DNA from: Saprospiraceae bacterium
Lineage (GTDB): Bacteria > Bacteroidota > Bacteroidia > Chitinophagales > Saprospiraceae
Length of the DNA: 64,000 bases
Reading direction: 5' to 3'
Assembly: GCA_016710115.1 (NCBI GenBank)
Contig: JADJLN010000010.1
Location: 1 to 64,000, forward strand
Positions 32,843 through 41,592 of this stretch are shown here, piece after piece; positions within the stretch are counted from its first letter, which is position 1, and each line of letters begins with the position of its first letter. The notes beneath the pieces are model-generated. The model did not search any database and was not told the origin of the DNA. It saw only the letters and a program-made list of their open reading frames with translations. A program made the translations under genes and the position numbers.

Positions 32843-33586
32843 TCAATACACATGCTGTCCGCCATTGATCTCATAATTAGCGCCGGTGATAAAGGCCGCT
32901 TGTTTACTGGCTAGAAAACTGACCAGATGAGCGACTTCGTATGTTCCACCCAAACGTCCCATGGGGATATTGGCAACGATCTTGTCCCGGTATTCCTGAG
33001 GTACGGCCATGACCATGTCTGTGCCGATATAACCGGGTGAAATGGTATTGACAGTAATGCCCAATTTGGCTACTTCAATCGCCACCGTTTTGGTAAATCC
33101 GTGCATGCCCGCTTTTGCTGCCGAATAATTGGCCTGGCCAAACTGGGCTCGTTGACCATTCACTGAGGAGATGTTGATGATCCGTCCATACTGTTGTTCG
33201 ATCATCGGGTTGATCACGCAGCGGGTACAATTGAATGCCGAGTAGAGATTGCTCTTGATCACAGCATCCCAATTTTCAAAACTCATCTTGCGAAAAGAAC
33301 CATCCCGCGTGATCCCCGCATTGTTGACCAAAACATCGATCACCCCGTGCTCTTCCTGGATCTTCTCGATCATCGCTTCCACTTCATGATAATCGGCGAC
33401 ATCTGCCTTGGCCATGGCAAAGTCAAATCCCTCGGCTTTCATTTTAGCTTGCCATTCTTCCGCTTTGTTATCCGTCCGGTAATTGGCGATGACGTAATAC
33501 CCGTCATTCGCCAGTGTGCGGCACATATCCGTTCCCAGTCCTCCTGTCGCTCCGGTCACCAGAGCGATGTACTTTCCGTCTTTCAT
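32843..33586 (-). CDS. phaB: Acetoacetyl-CoA reductase PhaB
   Basis: This 247-residue short-chain dehydrogenase reduces acetoacetyl-CoA to (R)-3-hydroxybutyryl-CoA for PHA synthesis. It shows the NADPH-binding TGATGGLGTDMCRTL, NNAGITRDGSFRKMS, the catalytic Ser in INISSVNGQRAQFGQ, the YSAAKAG Tyr/Lys pair, and ISPGYIGTDMVMAVP. The SVNGQxAQFGQxNYSAAKAG stretch is typical of PhaB rather than FabG. A TATCTTGG -7-like box lies at 33,611-33,618. It is divergent from the AAA ATPase gene, and phaC, phaE and the phasin gene lie 10-13 kb away. Confidence 0.93.
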   Translation of the reverse strand: MKDGKYIALVTGATGGLGTDMCRTLANDGYYVIANYRTDNKAEEWQAKMKAEGFDFAMAKADVADYHEVEAMIEKIQEEHGVIDVLVNNAGITRDGSFRKMSFENWDAVIKSNLYSAFNCTRCVINPMIEQQYGRIINISSVNGQRAQFGQANYSAAKAGMHGFTKTVAIEVAKLGITVNTISPGYIGTDMVMAVPQEYRDKIVANIPMGRLGGTYEVAHLVSFLASKQAAFITGANYEINGGQHVY

Positions 33587-33702
33587 ATCACGCGATTTGT
33601 TTGGTTTGACCCAAGATAGGAAGGGGGAGGGGAAGATGAATACTGTGAATTAAAAAATCAATCGATCAAGTAAAAGATGGTTGAAATCATCAATTAATCA
33701 TG

Positions 33703-33710
33703 TATATTTG
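33703..33710 (+). promoter_or_regulatory. -7 box adjacent to the AAA ATPase start
   Basis: TATATTTG, a perfect TAnnTTTG match, ends two bases before the ATG at 33713. If the second ATG at 33731 (MIIQRSLKAD) is the real start, the leader is about 15 nt; if the first, the message is leaderless or starts inside the codon. Confidence 0.6.
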
Positions 33711-33712
33711 AA

Positions 33713-34531
33713 ATGTTAGTTCAATTTTACATGATTATTCAGCGTTCATTAAAGGCAGATGTCCTGGCACATTTGCGCATTTTCCCGGCTGTAGCGCTTA
33801 TCGGGCCAAGACAGGTCGGGAAAACAACGCTTGCCCTGTGTCTGGAACAAGAGCTTCAAATGCCTGTCCGTTACCTTGATCTTGAACGGCAAGAAGACCT
33901 GGAGCGCATTCAGGCAGACTCCGGATATTTTCTGGAACAATTCAAAGATGAATTGGTCATTCTGGATGAGGTGCAACGCATGCCCGCACTATTTCCAGAA
34001 TTGCGTTCCTTAATAGATCGGCACAGACGACCTGGCCGATTTTTACTCCTTGGCTCCGCTTCACCATTGCTCTTGCACAGTACCTCGGAATCTTTGGCAG
34101 GTAGAATCAGCTATCTGATACTTGAACCACTTCATCTGACTGAAGTATCGGCGCAAGTGGATCTGTTTTCCCATTGGTGGAGGGGTGGCTTTCCCGATGC
34201 TTGCCTGGCTGTTTCACAAGCAGATAGCTGGTTGTGGAGGCAAGAATTCATCAGAACCTATGCGGAACGAGATCTTGCAATCCTGGGTCTGAATACGGAT
34301 ACAGTAAAACTACGCACCTTCTTACGCATGCTGGCAATCAACCACGGTCAATTGTGGAATGCAGAAAGTATGGGTCGATCGTTAGGCGTGTCAGGTAACC
34401 AGATCAAACGTTATCTCCACTTTTTGAGAGTTCATTTTTACCAGGACACTTTCTCCCTTTTCCAAAAACCTGGGAAAGCGATTGATCAGGAGTCCAAAGA
34501 TTTATATCCGAGACAGTGGATTACTACATAG
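33713..34531 (+). CDS. AAA_14/DUF4143 ATPase, N-terminal piece
   Basis: This is an ATPase of the AAA_14-DUF4143 family, a widespread group of uncertain role often found in accessory DNA. It shows Walker A GPRQVGKTT, Walker B LVILDEVQRMP, sensor LLGSASP and the following RTYAERDLAILG motif. Near 34,425-34,432 (TTTTTGAGAGTTC) a base is lost or gained; the true reading then becomes FTRTLSPFSKNLGKRL and continues in the second piece. The last 30 codons of this frame are not real. It starts next to a perfect -7 box and diverges from phaB. Confidence 0.8.
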   Translation: MLVQFYMIIQRSLKADVLAHLRIFPAVALIGPRQVGKTTLALCLEQELQMPVRYLDLERQEDLERIQADSGYFLEQFKDELVILDEVQRMPALFPELRSLIDRHRRPGRFLLLGSASPLLLHSTSESLAGRISYLILEPLHLTEVSAQVDLFSHWWRGGFPDACLAVSQADSWLWRQEFIRTYAERDLAILGLNTDTVKLRTFLRMLAINHGQLWNAESMGRSLGVSGNQIKRYLHFLRVHFYQDTFSLFQKPGKAIDQESKDLYPRQWITT

Positions 34532-34901
34532 TCTGTTGAGTATCTCCAATCCGGAAGATCTCTCCTTTCATCCTCTTGCAGGGGCTTCCTGGGAAGGTTA
34601 TGTCATGCAGCAGATTCTACAAATTGTCCCTTCGGAAATAGAGGCCAGTTTCTACAGGACATCAAATGGGGCTGAATGTGATCTGGTTCTCAGTAAAGGA
34701 AATCGAATCATCGCCTGCATCGAGATCAAACTGGGCAATCGACCCCATTTGAGCAGAGGGTTCCATACAGCAAGAGAGGATTTGGGTGATCCCAGAACAA
34801 TGATCATAACTTCAAACAGTGACACCTACCATTTGAAAAACGGCATTTTGGTCATGTCACTTTCTTCGTGTTTCCCGCAGCTTCAGGAGTGGATGGAATG
34901 A
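34482..34901 (+). CDS. AAA_14/DUF4143 ATPase, C-terminal DUF4143 piece
   Basis: These 139 codons hold the DUF4143 restriction-endonuclease-like domain. It begins SPKIYIRDSGLLHSLL and continues GASWEGYVMQQIL, then YRTSNGAECDLVLSKGNRII and CIEIKLG, the PD-(D/E)xK-type core. The start codon TTG at 34482 is an artefact of the frameshift in the upstream piece. The next gene (a symporter) starts 82 bases downstream. Confidence 0.8.
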   Translation: MIRSPKIYIRDSGLLHSLLSISNPEDLSFHPLAGASWEGYVMQQILQIVPSEIEASFYRTSNGAECDLVLSKGNRIIACIEIKLGNRPHLSRGFHTAREDLGDPRTMIITSNSDTYHLKNGILVMSLSSCFPQLQEWME

Positions 34902-34982
34902 AAAATCGATTTATTTGCTTCTCCAATAGCGAATACTCCTTGGTTGCATCCCGAACTCTATCTTGCATCAAACGAACCATCC

Positions 34983-36503
34983 ATGGCTTCACCATCTCTT
35001 GCTATTGCGACCACTGTTCTGATCGCTCTGTACGGGGCTGTCATTCTCTTTCTTGTCATTCGCGGAGCCCGGCAGACAACATCCCTCAGTGATTATGCGG
35101 TCGGCAGTCTGGCTTTCAGTCCGGTGATGGTCGGGCTGTCCCTGGCCGCATCCATGACCAGTGCTGCAACCTTCATCATCAATCCCGGATTTATCGCGCT
35201 CTACGGGATCAGCGGTGTGATCGCCTATGCTCTTTTTCTTCCGCTGGCCCTGTACATCTCCCTGATCGTCCTCACCAAAAGCTTTCGTCGTCATGGACAG
35301 GCTGTCAAGGCGCTGACCATGGCCCAATGGATCGGTACACGCTATGGAAGCAAGCGATTTGCATTTTTCTTTGCTGTCCTGTCACTCCTGCTGGTCACAT
35401 TCATTGTCCTGATCGCAGTAGGCATGACCAAGGTCCTGTCCAAAGCACTCAATGCCGATGAGATCTGGATACTGGGTGGCATGATCGTGTTCATCTTCGG
35501 CTATATGATGTTCGGGGGAGCCAACTCCATGGTCTACACCAATGCCATTCAGGCGGGCATCATGATCATCGTAGCCATTCTGTTGCTGACTTCCGGCTAC
35601 GAACATTTTTCCGGTGGAATCCATTCACTTCTTGAGCGACTGGCCACCATTGATCCCGCACTCAGTACCTGGAACAATCCGGGAAGTCCCCTGTTTCGTG
35701 ATGCATTTGAGATCATTTTCTGTTCGATGGTGGTCGGTGTGGCTATCGTGTGTCAACTCCATCTCATCACCCGATCCCTGCTGCTCAAAGACGACAGTCA
35801 GGTCAACAAGTTCCTGGCGACCACTGTTCTTGTGCAGATCCTGTTCTTCAGTGTCGTGATTGCCGGGCTGTATGCCCGCCTGGCTTTTCCCGATCTGACA
35901 GTTGACGGGCAACCCCTGAAAATGGATGGGATCATTCCCGCCTATGTCGTTTCTGAATTTCCCGTCTGGATCGGTCTGATCGTCATCCTGGGGTTGTTGT
36001 CCGCAGGATTGTCTACCCTGGAAAATCTGATCCAGTCCCTGTCGACCACGATCACAGTCGATATCATCCAACCGTTGACAGGTATCCGGGAGGATACACC
36101 GCGGGCGGCCAGCCTGGTATGGATCAATCGCCTGGTGATCGCCGGTTTGGCCGTAGTTTCATTTCTCTACTCGCGTGAACAGCTTCTGCATCCCAATCTG
36201 AGTGTGGGCATATTTGCGCAAAACGGGGTCTATGCCTATTTCTCTGCAGCATTTATCCCTGTCCTGTTTGGCATTTTTCTGAAAAATGTCCACCGTACTG
36301 CCCCCATTATAGCTTCCGTTGTCGCCTTGTTGACTCATTTTTCGGTCTACTATGCGCAGCTCACACCCTATACCACCGGCCCCATCCGGAATCCGGCTGT
36401 TGCCGCCACCCTGGCGATTGTCGCCGCTGTATTGAGTGGTCTGCTGGTTCATGGCCTGACCTGGCGAAAGGCAAAGCCAATTCCCCCTCTGGTCCGACAA
36501 TAA
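34983..36503 (+). CDS. Sodium:solute symporter (SSS family)
   Basis: This 506-residue integral membrane protein has about 13 transmembrane helices. Family features include VGLSLAASMTSAATFIINPG near residue 50, GYMMFGGANSMVYTNAIQAG near 180, and GLLSAGLSTLENLIQSLSTTI near 350, the conserved Na+-site region. SSS members import sugars, amino acids, acetate, pantothenate and similar solutes with Na+. The exact substrate cannot be assigned, though the PHA context favours a short organic acid. I chose the ATG at 34983 because the 13 codons before it have no family match. A TATCTTGC -7-like element ends 16 bases upstream. Confidence 0.9.
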   Translation: MASPSLAIATTVLIALYGAVILFLVIRGARQTTSLSDYAVGSLAFSPVMVGLSLAASMTSAATFIINPGFIALYGISGVIAYALFLPLALYISLIVLTKSFRRHGQAVKALTMAQWIGTRYGSKRFAFFFAVLSLLLVTFIVLIAVGMTKVLSKALNADEIWILGGMIVFIFGYMMFGGANSMVYTNAIQAGIMIIVAILLLTSGYEHFSGGIHSLLERLATIDPALSTWNNPGSPLFRDAFEIIFCSMVVGVAIVCQLHLITRSLLLKDDSQVNKFLATTVLVQILFFSVVIAGLYARLAFPDLTVDGQPLKMDGIIPAYVVSEFPVWIGLIVILGLLSAGLSTLENLIQSLSTTITVDIIQPLTGIREDTPRAASLVWINRLVIAGLAVVSFLYSREQLLHPNLSVGIFAQNGVYAYFSAAFIPVLFGIFLKNVHRTAPIIASVVALLTHFSVYYAQLTPYTTGPIRNPAVAATLAIVAAVLSGLLVHGLTWRKAKPIPPLVRQ

Positions 36504-36653
36504 CGTTGACGAACATCCTTCTCTTCAATTCCTTCACATTCTCCCCTTTCTATTCCTCCCCCGGTCCGGCAGGTCATGCGATTTCCGCTGGCATTGGCAG
36601 GCCGATAACAGAAACGGTCCAATCCGCACCATCAAACATTAAATTTTCATTTT

Positions 36654-36703
36654 CTCATAACCTCATAACCTCATAACCTCATAACCTCATAACCTCATAA
36701 CCT
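36654..36703. repeat. CATAACCT microsatellite
   Basis: Six consecutive copies of the 8-mer CATAACCT run just upstream of the hydrolase promoter. CTCCTAACCC and CTCAACTCC tracts follow up to 36,790. The 36,504-36,790 gap has no supported gene. Confidence 0.8.
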
Positions 36704-36793
36704 CCCTCCCCCCTCCTAACCCCCTCCTAACCCCCTCCTCAACTCTTCCCCTCCTCAACTCCTCCACGCCATAACTCCTCCACGCCAAAATCC

Positions 36794-36801
36794 TACCTTT
36801 G
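36794..36801 (+). promoter_or_regulatory. -7 box adjacent to alpha/beta hydrolase start
   Basis: TACCTTTG, a perfect TAnnTTTG match, is separated by GCCTCC from the ATG at 36808. The same 17-base arrangement, differing by one base, precedes tgt at 49,905. Confidence 0.65.
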
Positions 36802-36807
36802 GCCTCC

Positions 36808-37686
36808 ATGTCCATGCATCCCCCTTATCAGCCCTACCCCTGGCCCGTCCGATTCCGGAAGATTCGTCCGGATATCGACCTGGCCTACATGGATGTCGGG
36901 AATGGGCCCAAAACGGTTGTCATGCTCCACGGGCTCGGCAGCTACAGCCCCGCCTGGACCCGCACCATTGAAGGGCTGAAAGACCATGCCCGGTGCATTG
37001 CAGTCGATCTGCCCAATTATGGTCGCTCCACTCTGGGCACATTTCCGATATCGCTCCAGTGGTTTGCAGATGTGGTGCGGGATTTTATTCTCGAACTGAA
37101 GCTCGACACACCGGTCATTCTGGCCGGTCACTCCATGGGTGCTCAAATTGCTGTGTGGTTCTATCACCTTCAGAACTTCCCCCTGGAGCAGTTGATCCTG
37201 ATCTCCCCTGCGGGTTTTGAGCAATTTTCTGCGATGGAGAAGGGATGGTTTAAAACCATCAACCGACCCTCCCTGATCCGCAACCTGTCTGACCAGCAGA
37301 TCCTCCGGAATTTCGAGGTCAATTTCGTCCGGTTTCCGGAAGATGCCCGGTTTATGGTGGAGGATCGACTCAAGCTCAAAGCACACAGTCAGGCATATGA
37401 CTTTTACTGCCGGATGATTCCGAAATGTACCCAGGCCATGCTGGACGAACCGATCTGGGATATTCTGACGGAGATCCGCATTCCGACACAGGTGATCTAT
37501 GGATTGGCGGATACCCTGATCCCCAACCCCATCCTGCATCCTTCCCTGTCACTGGAGCAGGTAGCCTGGGAAGGGACCAGACGGATACCCGGAGCCCACC
37601 TCAGCCTCATTCCCAATGGAGGCCATTTTGTGCATTGGGAACAGCCTGCCCGGGTGAATGACGTGATCCGCCCCCTGGTGATCTGA
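36808..37686 (+). CDS. Alpha/beta hydrolase, cytoplasmic
   Basis: This 292-residue alpha/beta-hydrolase-fold enzyme has no signal peptide. It shows the oxyanion-loop HGLGSYSPAW, the nucleophile elbow GHSMGAQ (catalytic Ser), an acid in YGLADTLIP and the catalytic His in NGGHFVHWEQ. It is a paralogue of the lipoprotein hydrolase at 41,593; long blocks match, such as GLGSYxPAW, RCIAxDLPxYGxS and GHSMGxQIA. The position between a symporter and an acyl-CoA ligase in a PHA region fits ester hydrolysis of a hydroxyacid oligomer, but this is inference. The ATG at 36808 is preferred over an upstream TTG because of the -7 box. Confidence 0.87.
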   Translation: MSMHPPYQPYPWPVRFRKIRPDIDLAYMDVGNGPKTVVMLHGLGSYSPAWTRTIEGLKDHARCIAVDLPNYGRSTLGTFPISLQWFADVVRDFILELKLDTPVILAGHSMGAQIAVWFYHLQNFPLEQLILISPAGFEQFSAMEKGWFKTINRPSLIRNLSDQQILRNFEVNFVRFPEDARFMVEDRLKLKAHSQAYDFYCRMIPKCTQAMLDEPIWDILTEIRIPTQVIYGLADTLIPNPILHPSLSLEQVAWEGTRRIPGAHLSLIPNGGHFVHWEQPARVNDVIRPLVI

Positions 37687-37844
37687 AACTCGTCTCAGGA
37701 TAATATTCCATCTTTATCTGCTTGTCAATCAATGGAATGATTCCCATCATTGCAGGTGTGCTCACTTGTGTCATACCTTCATACATGGAAGGAATGTCTT
37801 CCGGAAATAGACAATCTGTTACCTTAAATGAGTCAACCCCCTTT

Positions 37845-38654
37845 ATGACAGAGGTCTATCAATCGGACTGGATCGCTCGATGGGCGTTATACCGTCCCGA
37901 TCACATCGCTGTTGAAGAAGCAGAGACGGGCCGGCTATTGACCTATGCTCAGTTGGACCGGACTGGGAATGCCCTCTCCGCACATCTGGTGATGGATCAT
38001 GGGTTGGAAAAGGGTGACCGGATCGTCATTCTGGCCGACCACTGTCTGGACTATGTCGTTTTCTTCGCAGCAGCGCAGAAAACAGGAACCGTTCTGGTCC
38101 CTCTGAACTATCGGCTGGCAGCACCGGAGATCGCCTATCTCATTGAAAATGCTGATCCGAAACTGATTATTGTAGAGGACCATTACCGGCACTTGCTGGA
38201 CGCCATGCCAGCGGACCATCATCGGCAGATCTTCCCCTTGTCTGCACCCAGACGATTGATCGAGGCCCATAAAGACACCCCGGGTGAACCGTTTCCGGCG
38301 GTGCAGGTCTTTGAAGATGATCCGTTGTTTATTCTCTATACCAGCGGGACAACAGGGTTTCCCAAGGGAGCGATCTATTCCTGGAAGATGCTGATCTGGA
38401 ACAGTTTCAATACAGCGATCAGTCTCATCCTCAATTCGGAGAGTCGGACAATCAACTGTATGCCACCCTTCCATACCGGAGGCTGGAATGTGTTGCTGAC
38501 CCCGTTTCTTCATCATGGTGCATACGTCTGCCTCATGAAAAAATTTGATGCGGGCTCTGTATTGACTCTTCTGGAAGAAAAAGTCGACCATCTTCATGGC
38601 AGTGCCAACCATGTTGAAAATGATCGCCGACCAACCCGGATTTTCCGATGCTGA
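37845..38654 (+). CDS. AMP-dependent acyl-CoA synthetase/ligase, N-terminal piece
   Basis: This is an ANL-superfamily enzyme that activates a carboxylic acid to acyl-AMP and then acyl-CoA. The piece holds the large N-terminal domain up to the start of the A5 region. It shows LTYAQLDRTGNAL, GTVLVPLNYRLAAPEIAYLI, the P-loop FILYTSGTTGFPKGA and CMPPFHTGGWNVLLTP. One base is missing near 38,588-38,594, so the last 20 codons are out of frame; the correct reading DHLFMAVPTMLKMI continues in the next piece. I chose the start MTEVYQSDWIARWALYRPDH at 37845. The substrate is probably a short or medium acid, not a known specific one. Confidence 0.85.
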   Translation: MTEVYQSDWIARWALYRPDHIAVEEAETGRLLTYAQLDRTGNALSAHLVMDHGLEKGDRIVILADHCLDYVVFFAAAQKTGTVLVPLNYRLAAPEIAYLIENADPKLIIVEDHYRHLLDAMPADHHRQIFPLSAPRRLIEAHKDTPGEPFPAVQVFEDDPLFILYTSGTTGFPKGAIYSWKMLIWNSFNTAISLILNSESRTINCMPPFHTGGWNVLLTPFLHHGAYVCLMKKFDAGSVLTLLEEKVDHLHGSANHVENDRRPTRIFRC

Positions 38655-39318
38655 TTTCAGCGCATTGCTCTACCTTATCGTTGGTGGTGAGCCCATGCCC
38701 ATTCCGTTGATCGAAACCTGGGACAGACAGGGCGTTCCAGTCCGACAGGGATATGGCCTCACGGAGGTCGGTCCGAATCTTTTCTCACTGCATCAAGATG
38801 ATGCCATGACGAAAAAAGGCAGCATCGGAAGGTCCAATTTCTATGTCCAGACCCGCATCGTGGATGAAGCGGGGAATGACTGTCCGGTTAATCATCCCGG
38901 GGAACTCCTGCTGAAGGGACCGATGGTTACGCCCGGATACTGGCGGAATGAAGAGGCAACACAGAAGAATATAAGCGACGGGTGGTTTCACACAGGCGAC
39001 ATTGTCCGCGAGGATGAGGACCACTATTTCTATGTCGTGGACCGGATCAAGAATATGTTTATTTCCGGTGGCGAAAATGTGTATCCTGCTGAGATCGAGC
39101 GTATACTGATCACCCATCCGGATGTGGCATCCTGCGCTGTGATCGGTGTACCGGATGAACGATGGGGTGAAGTGGGATTTGCCTTTATTCAGGGGAAAAA
39201 TCCGGATTCTGACCTGGCTTCTATTGAAGCGTATTGCCAGTCCCAGCTGGCCTGGTTCAAAGTGCCGAAATATTTTCGGCAGCTGGATGAAATCCCGAAG
39301 AATGATACTGAAAAGTAG
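38596..39318 (+). CDS. AMP-dependent acyl-CoA synthetase/ligase, C-terminal piece
   Basis: It continues the ligase with VPTMLKMIADQPGF, the A5 motif GYGLTEVGP, GWFHTGDIVREDEDHYFYVVDR (A7/A8) and ISGGENVYPAEIERIL. The apparent end PKNDTEK lies at a lost G near 39,310. Restoring it gives PKNDTGKVDKRLLEQWADRS with a stop at 39,354-39,356, which recovers the catalytic A10 Lys. The true enzyme is about 503 residues, complete and normal. The next gene starts 22 bases after the corrected stop. Confidence 0.85.
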   Translation: MAVPTMLKMIADQPGFSDADFSALLYLIVGGEPMPIPLIETWDRQGVPVRQGYGLTEVGPNLFSLHQDDAMTKKGSIGRSNFYVQTRIVDEAGNDCPVNHPGELLLKGPMVTPGYWRNEEATQKNISDGWFHTGDIVREDEDHYFYVVDRIKNMFISGGENVYPAEIERILITHPDVASCAVIGVPDERWGEVGFAFIQGKNPDSDLASIEAYCQSQLAWFKVPKYFRQLDEIPKNDTEK

Positions 39319-39377
39319 ATAAACGCCTGCTTGAACAGTGGGCAGACAGGTCGTAATTTGTAATAACCTCAAATAGC

Positions 39378-39947
39378 ATGTTTATGAAATGGATGAATGT
39401 TTTATTTATTGGTGTTCTGGCTTTCGGTATGATCACTTCGTTGCCTTCCTGTAAAAAGGATGATGACAAAGCCACCTGTACCGACGGTATCCAGAACGGT
39501 GATGAGACAGGTGTGGACTGTGGTGGTTCTTGCGGAGCTTGTCTGGTCGGCACACAGGGTACATGGTTGAGCGCAGGTGCCAATGTGGCTCCTTTGTTGG
39601 CAGGTGCACCGTTTAATATCGACTCCATCAAGGCCGTATTTTCCACTAATCTGACTTACACTGTCACGTCCTACAGTGGAGGCACACCCACCGTTTTGAC
39701 AGGGACCTATGTCCAGGCCGCTTCCGGAGTTGGGAATATCTGGAATATCACGGTCAATCAAACATCTCCTTCGGCACTCACCAGTGAAGGGATCTTTGAA
39801 TTGAATGGGGTGAATATGACGTATGAGATCGTTCAGACTCAGCCGGCGATCGGCGTAGCTCCACCAACTGCACTTCTCGGATTTGGCAGTACAGGCGGGG
39901 GTGCTTTCGGAAATGCAAATATCCAGAAGTACGTTCGGGTCAATTAA
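39378..39947 (+). CDS. Small lipoprotein with a CTDGIQNGDETGVDCGG motif
   Basis: This 189-residue protein is a predicted lipoprotein (GVLAFGMITSLPSC, lipid-modified Cys near residue 25, followed by KKDDDK). It then has the Cys-rich CTDGIQNGDETGVDCGGSCG repeat, seen in many secreted Bacteroidota proteins and probably Ca2+-binding or disulfide-bonded. A beta-rich domain follows. The function is unknown. It sits between the acyl-CoA ligase and an outer-membrane barrel and is followed by a strong terminator. Confidence 0.8.
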   Translation: MFMKWMNVLFIGVLAFGMITSLPSCKKDDDKATCTDGIQNGDETGVDCGGSCGACLVGTQGTWLSAGANVAPLLAGAPFNIDSIKAVFSTNLTYTVTSYSGGTPTVLTGTYVQAASGVGNIWNITVNQTSPSALTSEGIFELNGVNMTYEIVQTQPAIGVAPPTALLGFGSTGGGAFGNANIQKYVRVN

Positions 39948-39960
39948 TGACCGATGTTCC

Positions 39961-39998
39961 AAAGGGCCATCTCCGGAATTCGGGATGGCCCTTTTCTT
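39961..39998 (+). terminator. Rho-independent terminator after the lipoprotein gene
   Basis: GGGCCATC (39,964-39,971) pairs with GATGGCCC (39,984-39,991), and the loop itself holds CCG/CGG. The stem is followed by TTTTCTTTGG. It separates the lipoprotein from the downstream barrel gene. Confidence 0.9.
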
Positions 39999-40020
39999 TG
40001 GTTCTCTAGACGCAACACAA

Positions 40021-40886
40021 TGAAACACATCCTTCTCACCCTGGCATTCATCACCTGTTGCTTGCGCGTGAACGGACAGGAACAGGGATCGGTACACAAG
40101 TTGTTTGATCAGGCTATTCCAGAGCGGCCAAACCGGGAATTTCAATTTCTTGCCTATTTCTACAATCAGGCAGTGACCGGGAATATCTATCCTGAAAATG
40201 ATCTGTTCAAGGGCCAGATCATTGGCCGGCTGTTCGGACAGAATACCACCAAGACGTCGGATACCGTCAGGACGTTTTATGTCGAGCAACGATTATTGCC
40301 CTTTTTTATCTACCAGCCCCGCCTGTTTAATGGGAAGGCAATCCTGCGCGCATCGTTTGAGATCGACTGGACCTGGGGAGATGTGAATTACGGGGTGGGT
40401 GGCAATTTCGGTTCGGCATTTTCAGCCGACCAGGTCAACCTGCAAACACAGAATGTCGAACTTGAATTACTTCCCTGGAAAGGCTGGGCCATCAATTTGG
40501 GCTTGCAACGATTGTTTGACACTCCCTACAATCCGTACCGCACCTATTTTGACAAAATGAACCGGAGCGGGTACCGTCTGGCTTATTGGGGGAGTGATGC
40601 TGTTGGCATTAATGTGCGTCGTGATTATGACCATGGAAGCTGGCGGCTGGGGTTTTATCAATTGTATGAAAATCTGGTCAGCAAGGATGACGATGTGACT
40701 CTGGCAGAGTATACTGTCCACAAACATCTCAATCGCCTGTGGAATCTCGGGGGTTCGGTCTACTGGCTCCGCGACCGGGCCAATGGTGCTGGTGGCGTTT
40801 CCATCCTCGGGCAGGGTCTCAACAGCGCTCTGGCAGACTACAATGGTGTGTACCGATTCCCCTGGTGCAGATCCCTATCAGGCTGA
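40021..40886 (+). CDS. Outer-membrane beta-barrel (porin-like) protein, N-terminal piece
   Basis: A signal peptide (MKHILLTLAFITCCLRVNGQ) is followed by alternating amphipathic strands with aromatic girdles (FQFLAYFYNQAVTGNIYPEN; LRASFEIDWTWGDVNYGVGG; WRLGFYQLYENLVSKDDDVT). The pattern predicts a barrel of the alginate-export/porin type, but no exact family was recognised. An extra base near 40,855 (CCCCTGG) shifts the frame; the true reading RFPGADPYQADVFWLG continues in the next piece. The ATG at 40021 starts the signal peptide; earlier in-frame codons overlap the terminator. Confidence 0.8.
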
Positions 40887-41583
40887 TGTGTTCTGGCTTG
40901 GCAGTTTTTTCAGTCGCAATGAAGACATGATGTGGGACAACTGGTCGGTGACCGGATTTGTCAACGCAAATCTGGGAACGGTTCGTCAGTTGAAATCGGG
41001 CACCTGGACAAAAACCGTCGACATTGCTGGCGTGGCTGCCAATCTCCGGGTCAATTACCGGTACGGACAAACCGAGCAGGATGCCATCACCCTGGATGCG
41101 CTGTACTCCAGCGGTGACAATGGCATAGAAGACGGCACATACTCCGGTGTATTGACCGGCAATAATTGGGGCTCACCAGGCGGTATTTTTATCAGTTCAG
41201 GGTCCTATCTCCTGTTTCCTCATGGCAACGTGGTCAATCGACTGGTTGCCGCAGTCAATGATATCGCCAACCGGGGAAACGGTCTGACAGGGGGGACGCT
41301 GAATCTCTCCAAAGCGTTTATCCCGCATCGCTGGTATGGAAAAGTGGGTGTTGCATCCGCATTCAGCAATGTGGAAGCATCGGGTAACGGAGGTTTTATT
41401 ATCGGTTCCGAAGTCAACGGCATGACCGGATTACAACTGGGCCCGTTTATGAACGTCGAGCTCCATGGAGCCTTTATGTCCTTGGGTGATTATTACGATA
41501 GTCCGGCAACCAATGGGGGAGTCGCCGAACGCCCGGCCAATCCCTGGACAGCATTTCTGGTGTTTAAATGGTTGATGTTCTAA
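40783..41583 (+). CDS. Outer-membrane beta-barrel protein, C-terminal piece
   Basis: Coding proper begins at about 40,857 (GADPYQADVFWLGSFFSRNE). Further strands follow (WSVTGFVNANLGTVRQL, VAANLRVNYRYGQTEQDAIT, MNVELHGAFMSLGDYYD). It ends in FLVFKWLMF, a terminal aromatic strand typical of outer-membrane barrels. The combined protein is about 520 residues. The lipoprotein hydrolase starts nine bases after its stop, so the two are probably cotranscribed. Confidence 0.78.
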   Translation: MVLVAFPSSGRVSTALWQTTMVCTDSPGADPYQADVFWLGSFFSRNEDMMWDNWSVTGFVNANLGTVRQLKSGTWTKTVDIAGVAANLRVNYRYGQTEQDAITLDALYSSGDNGIEDGTYSGVLTGNNWGSPGGIFISSGSYLLFPHGNVVNRLVAAVNDIANRGNGLTGGTLNLSKAFIPHRWYGKVGVASAFSNVEASGNGGFIIGSEVNGMTGLQLGPFMNVELHGAFMSLGDYYDSPATNGGVAERPANPWTAFLVFKWLMF

Positions 41584-41592
41584 ATTCTGATA

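Noticed and set aside
33713..34901. Insertion sequence or toxin-antitoxin pair
   Set aside because: The product is an AAA_14/DUF4143 ATPase; no transposase, terminal repeats or partner gene was seen.
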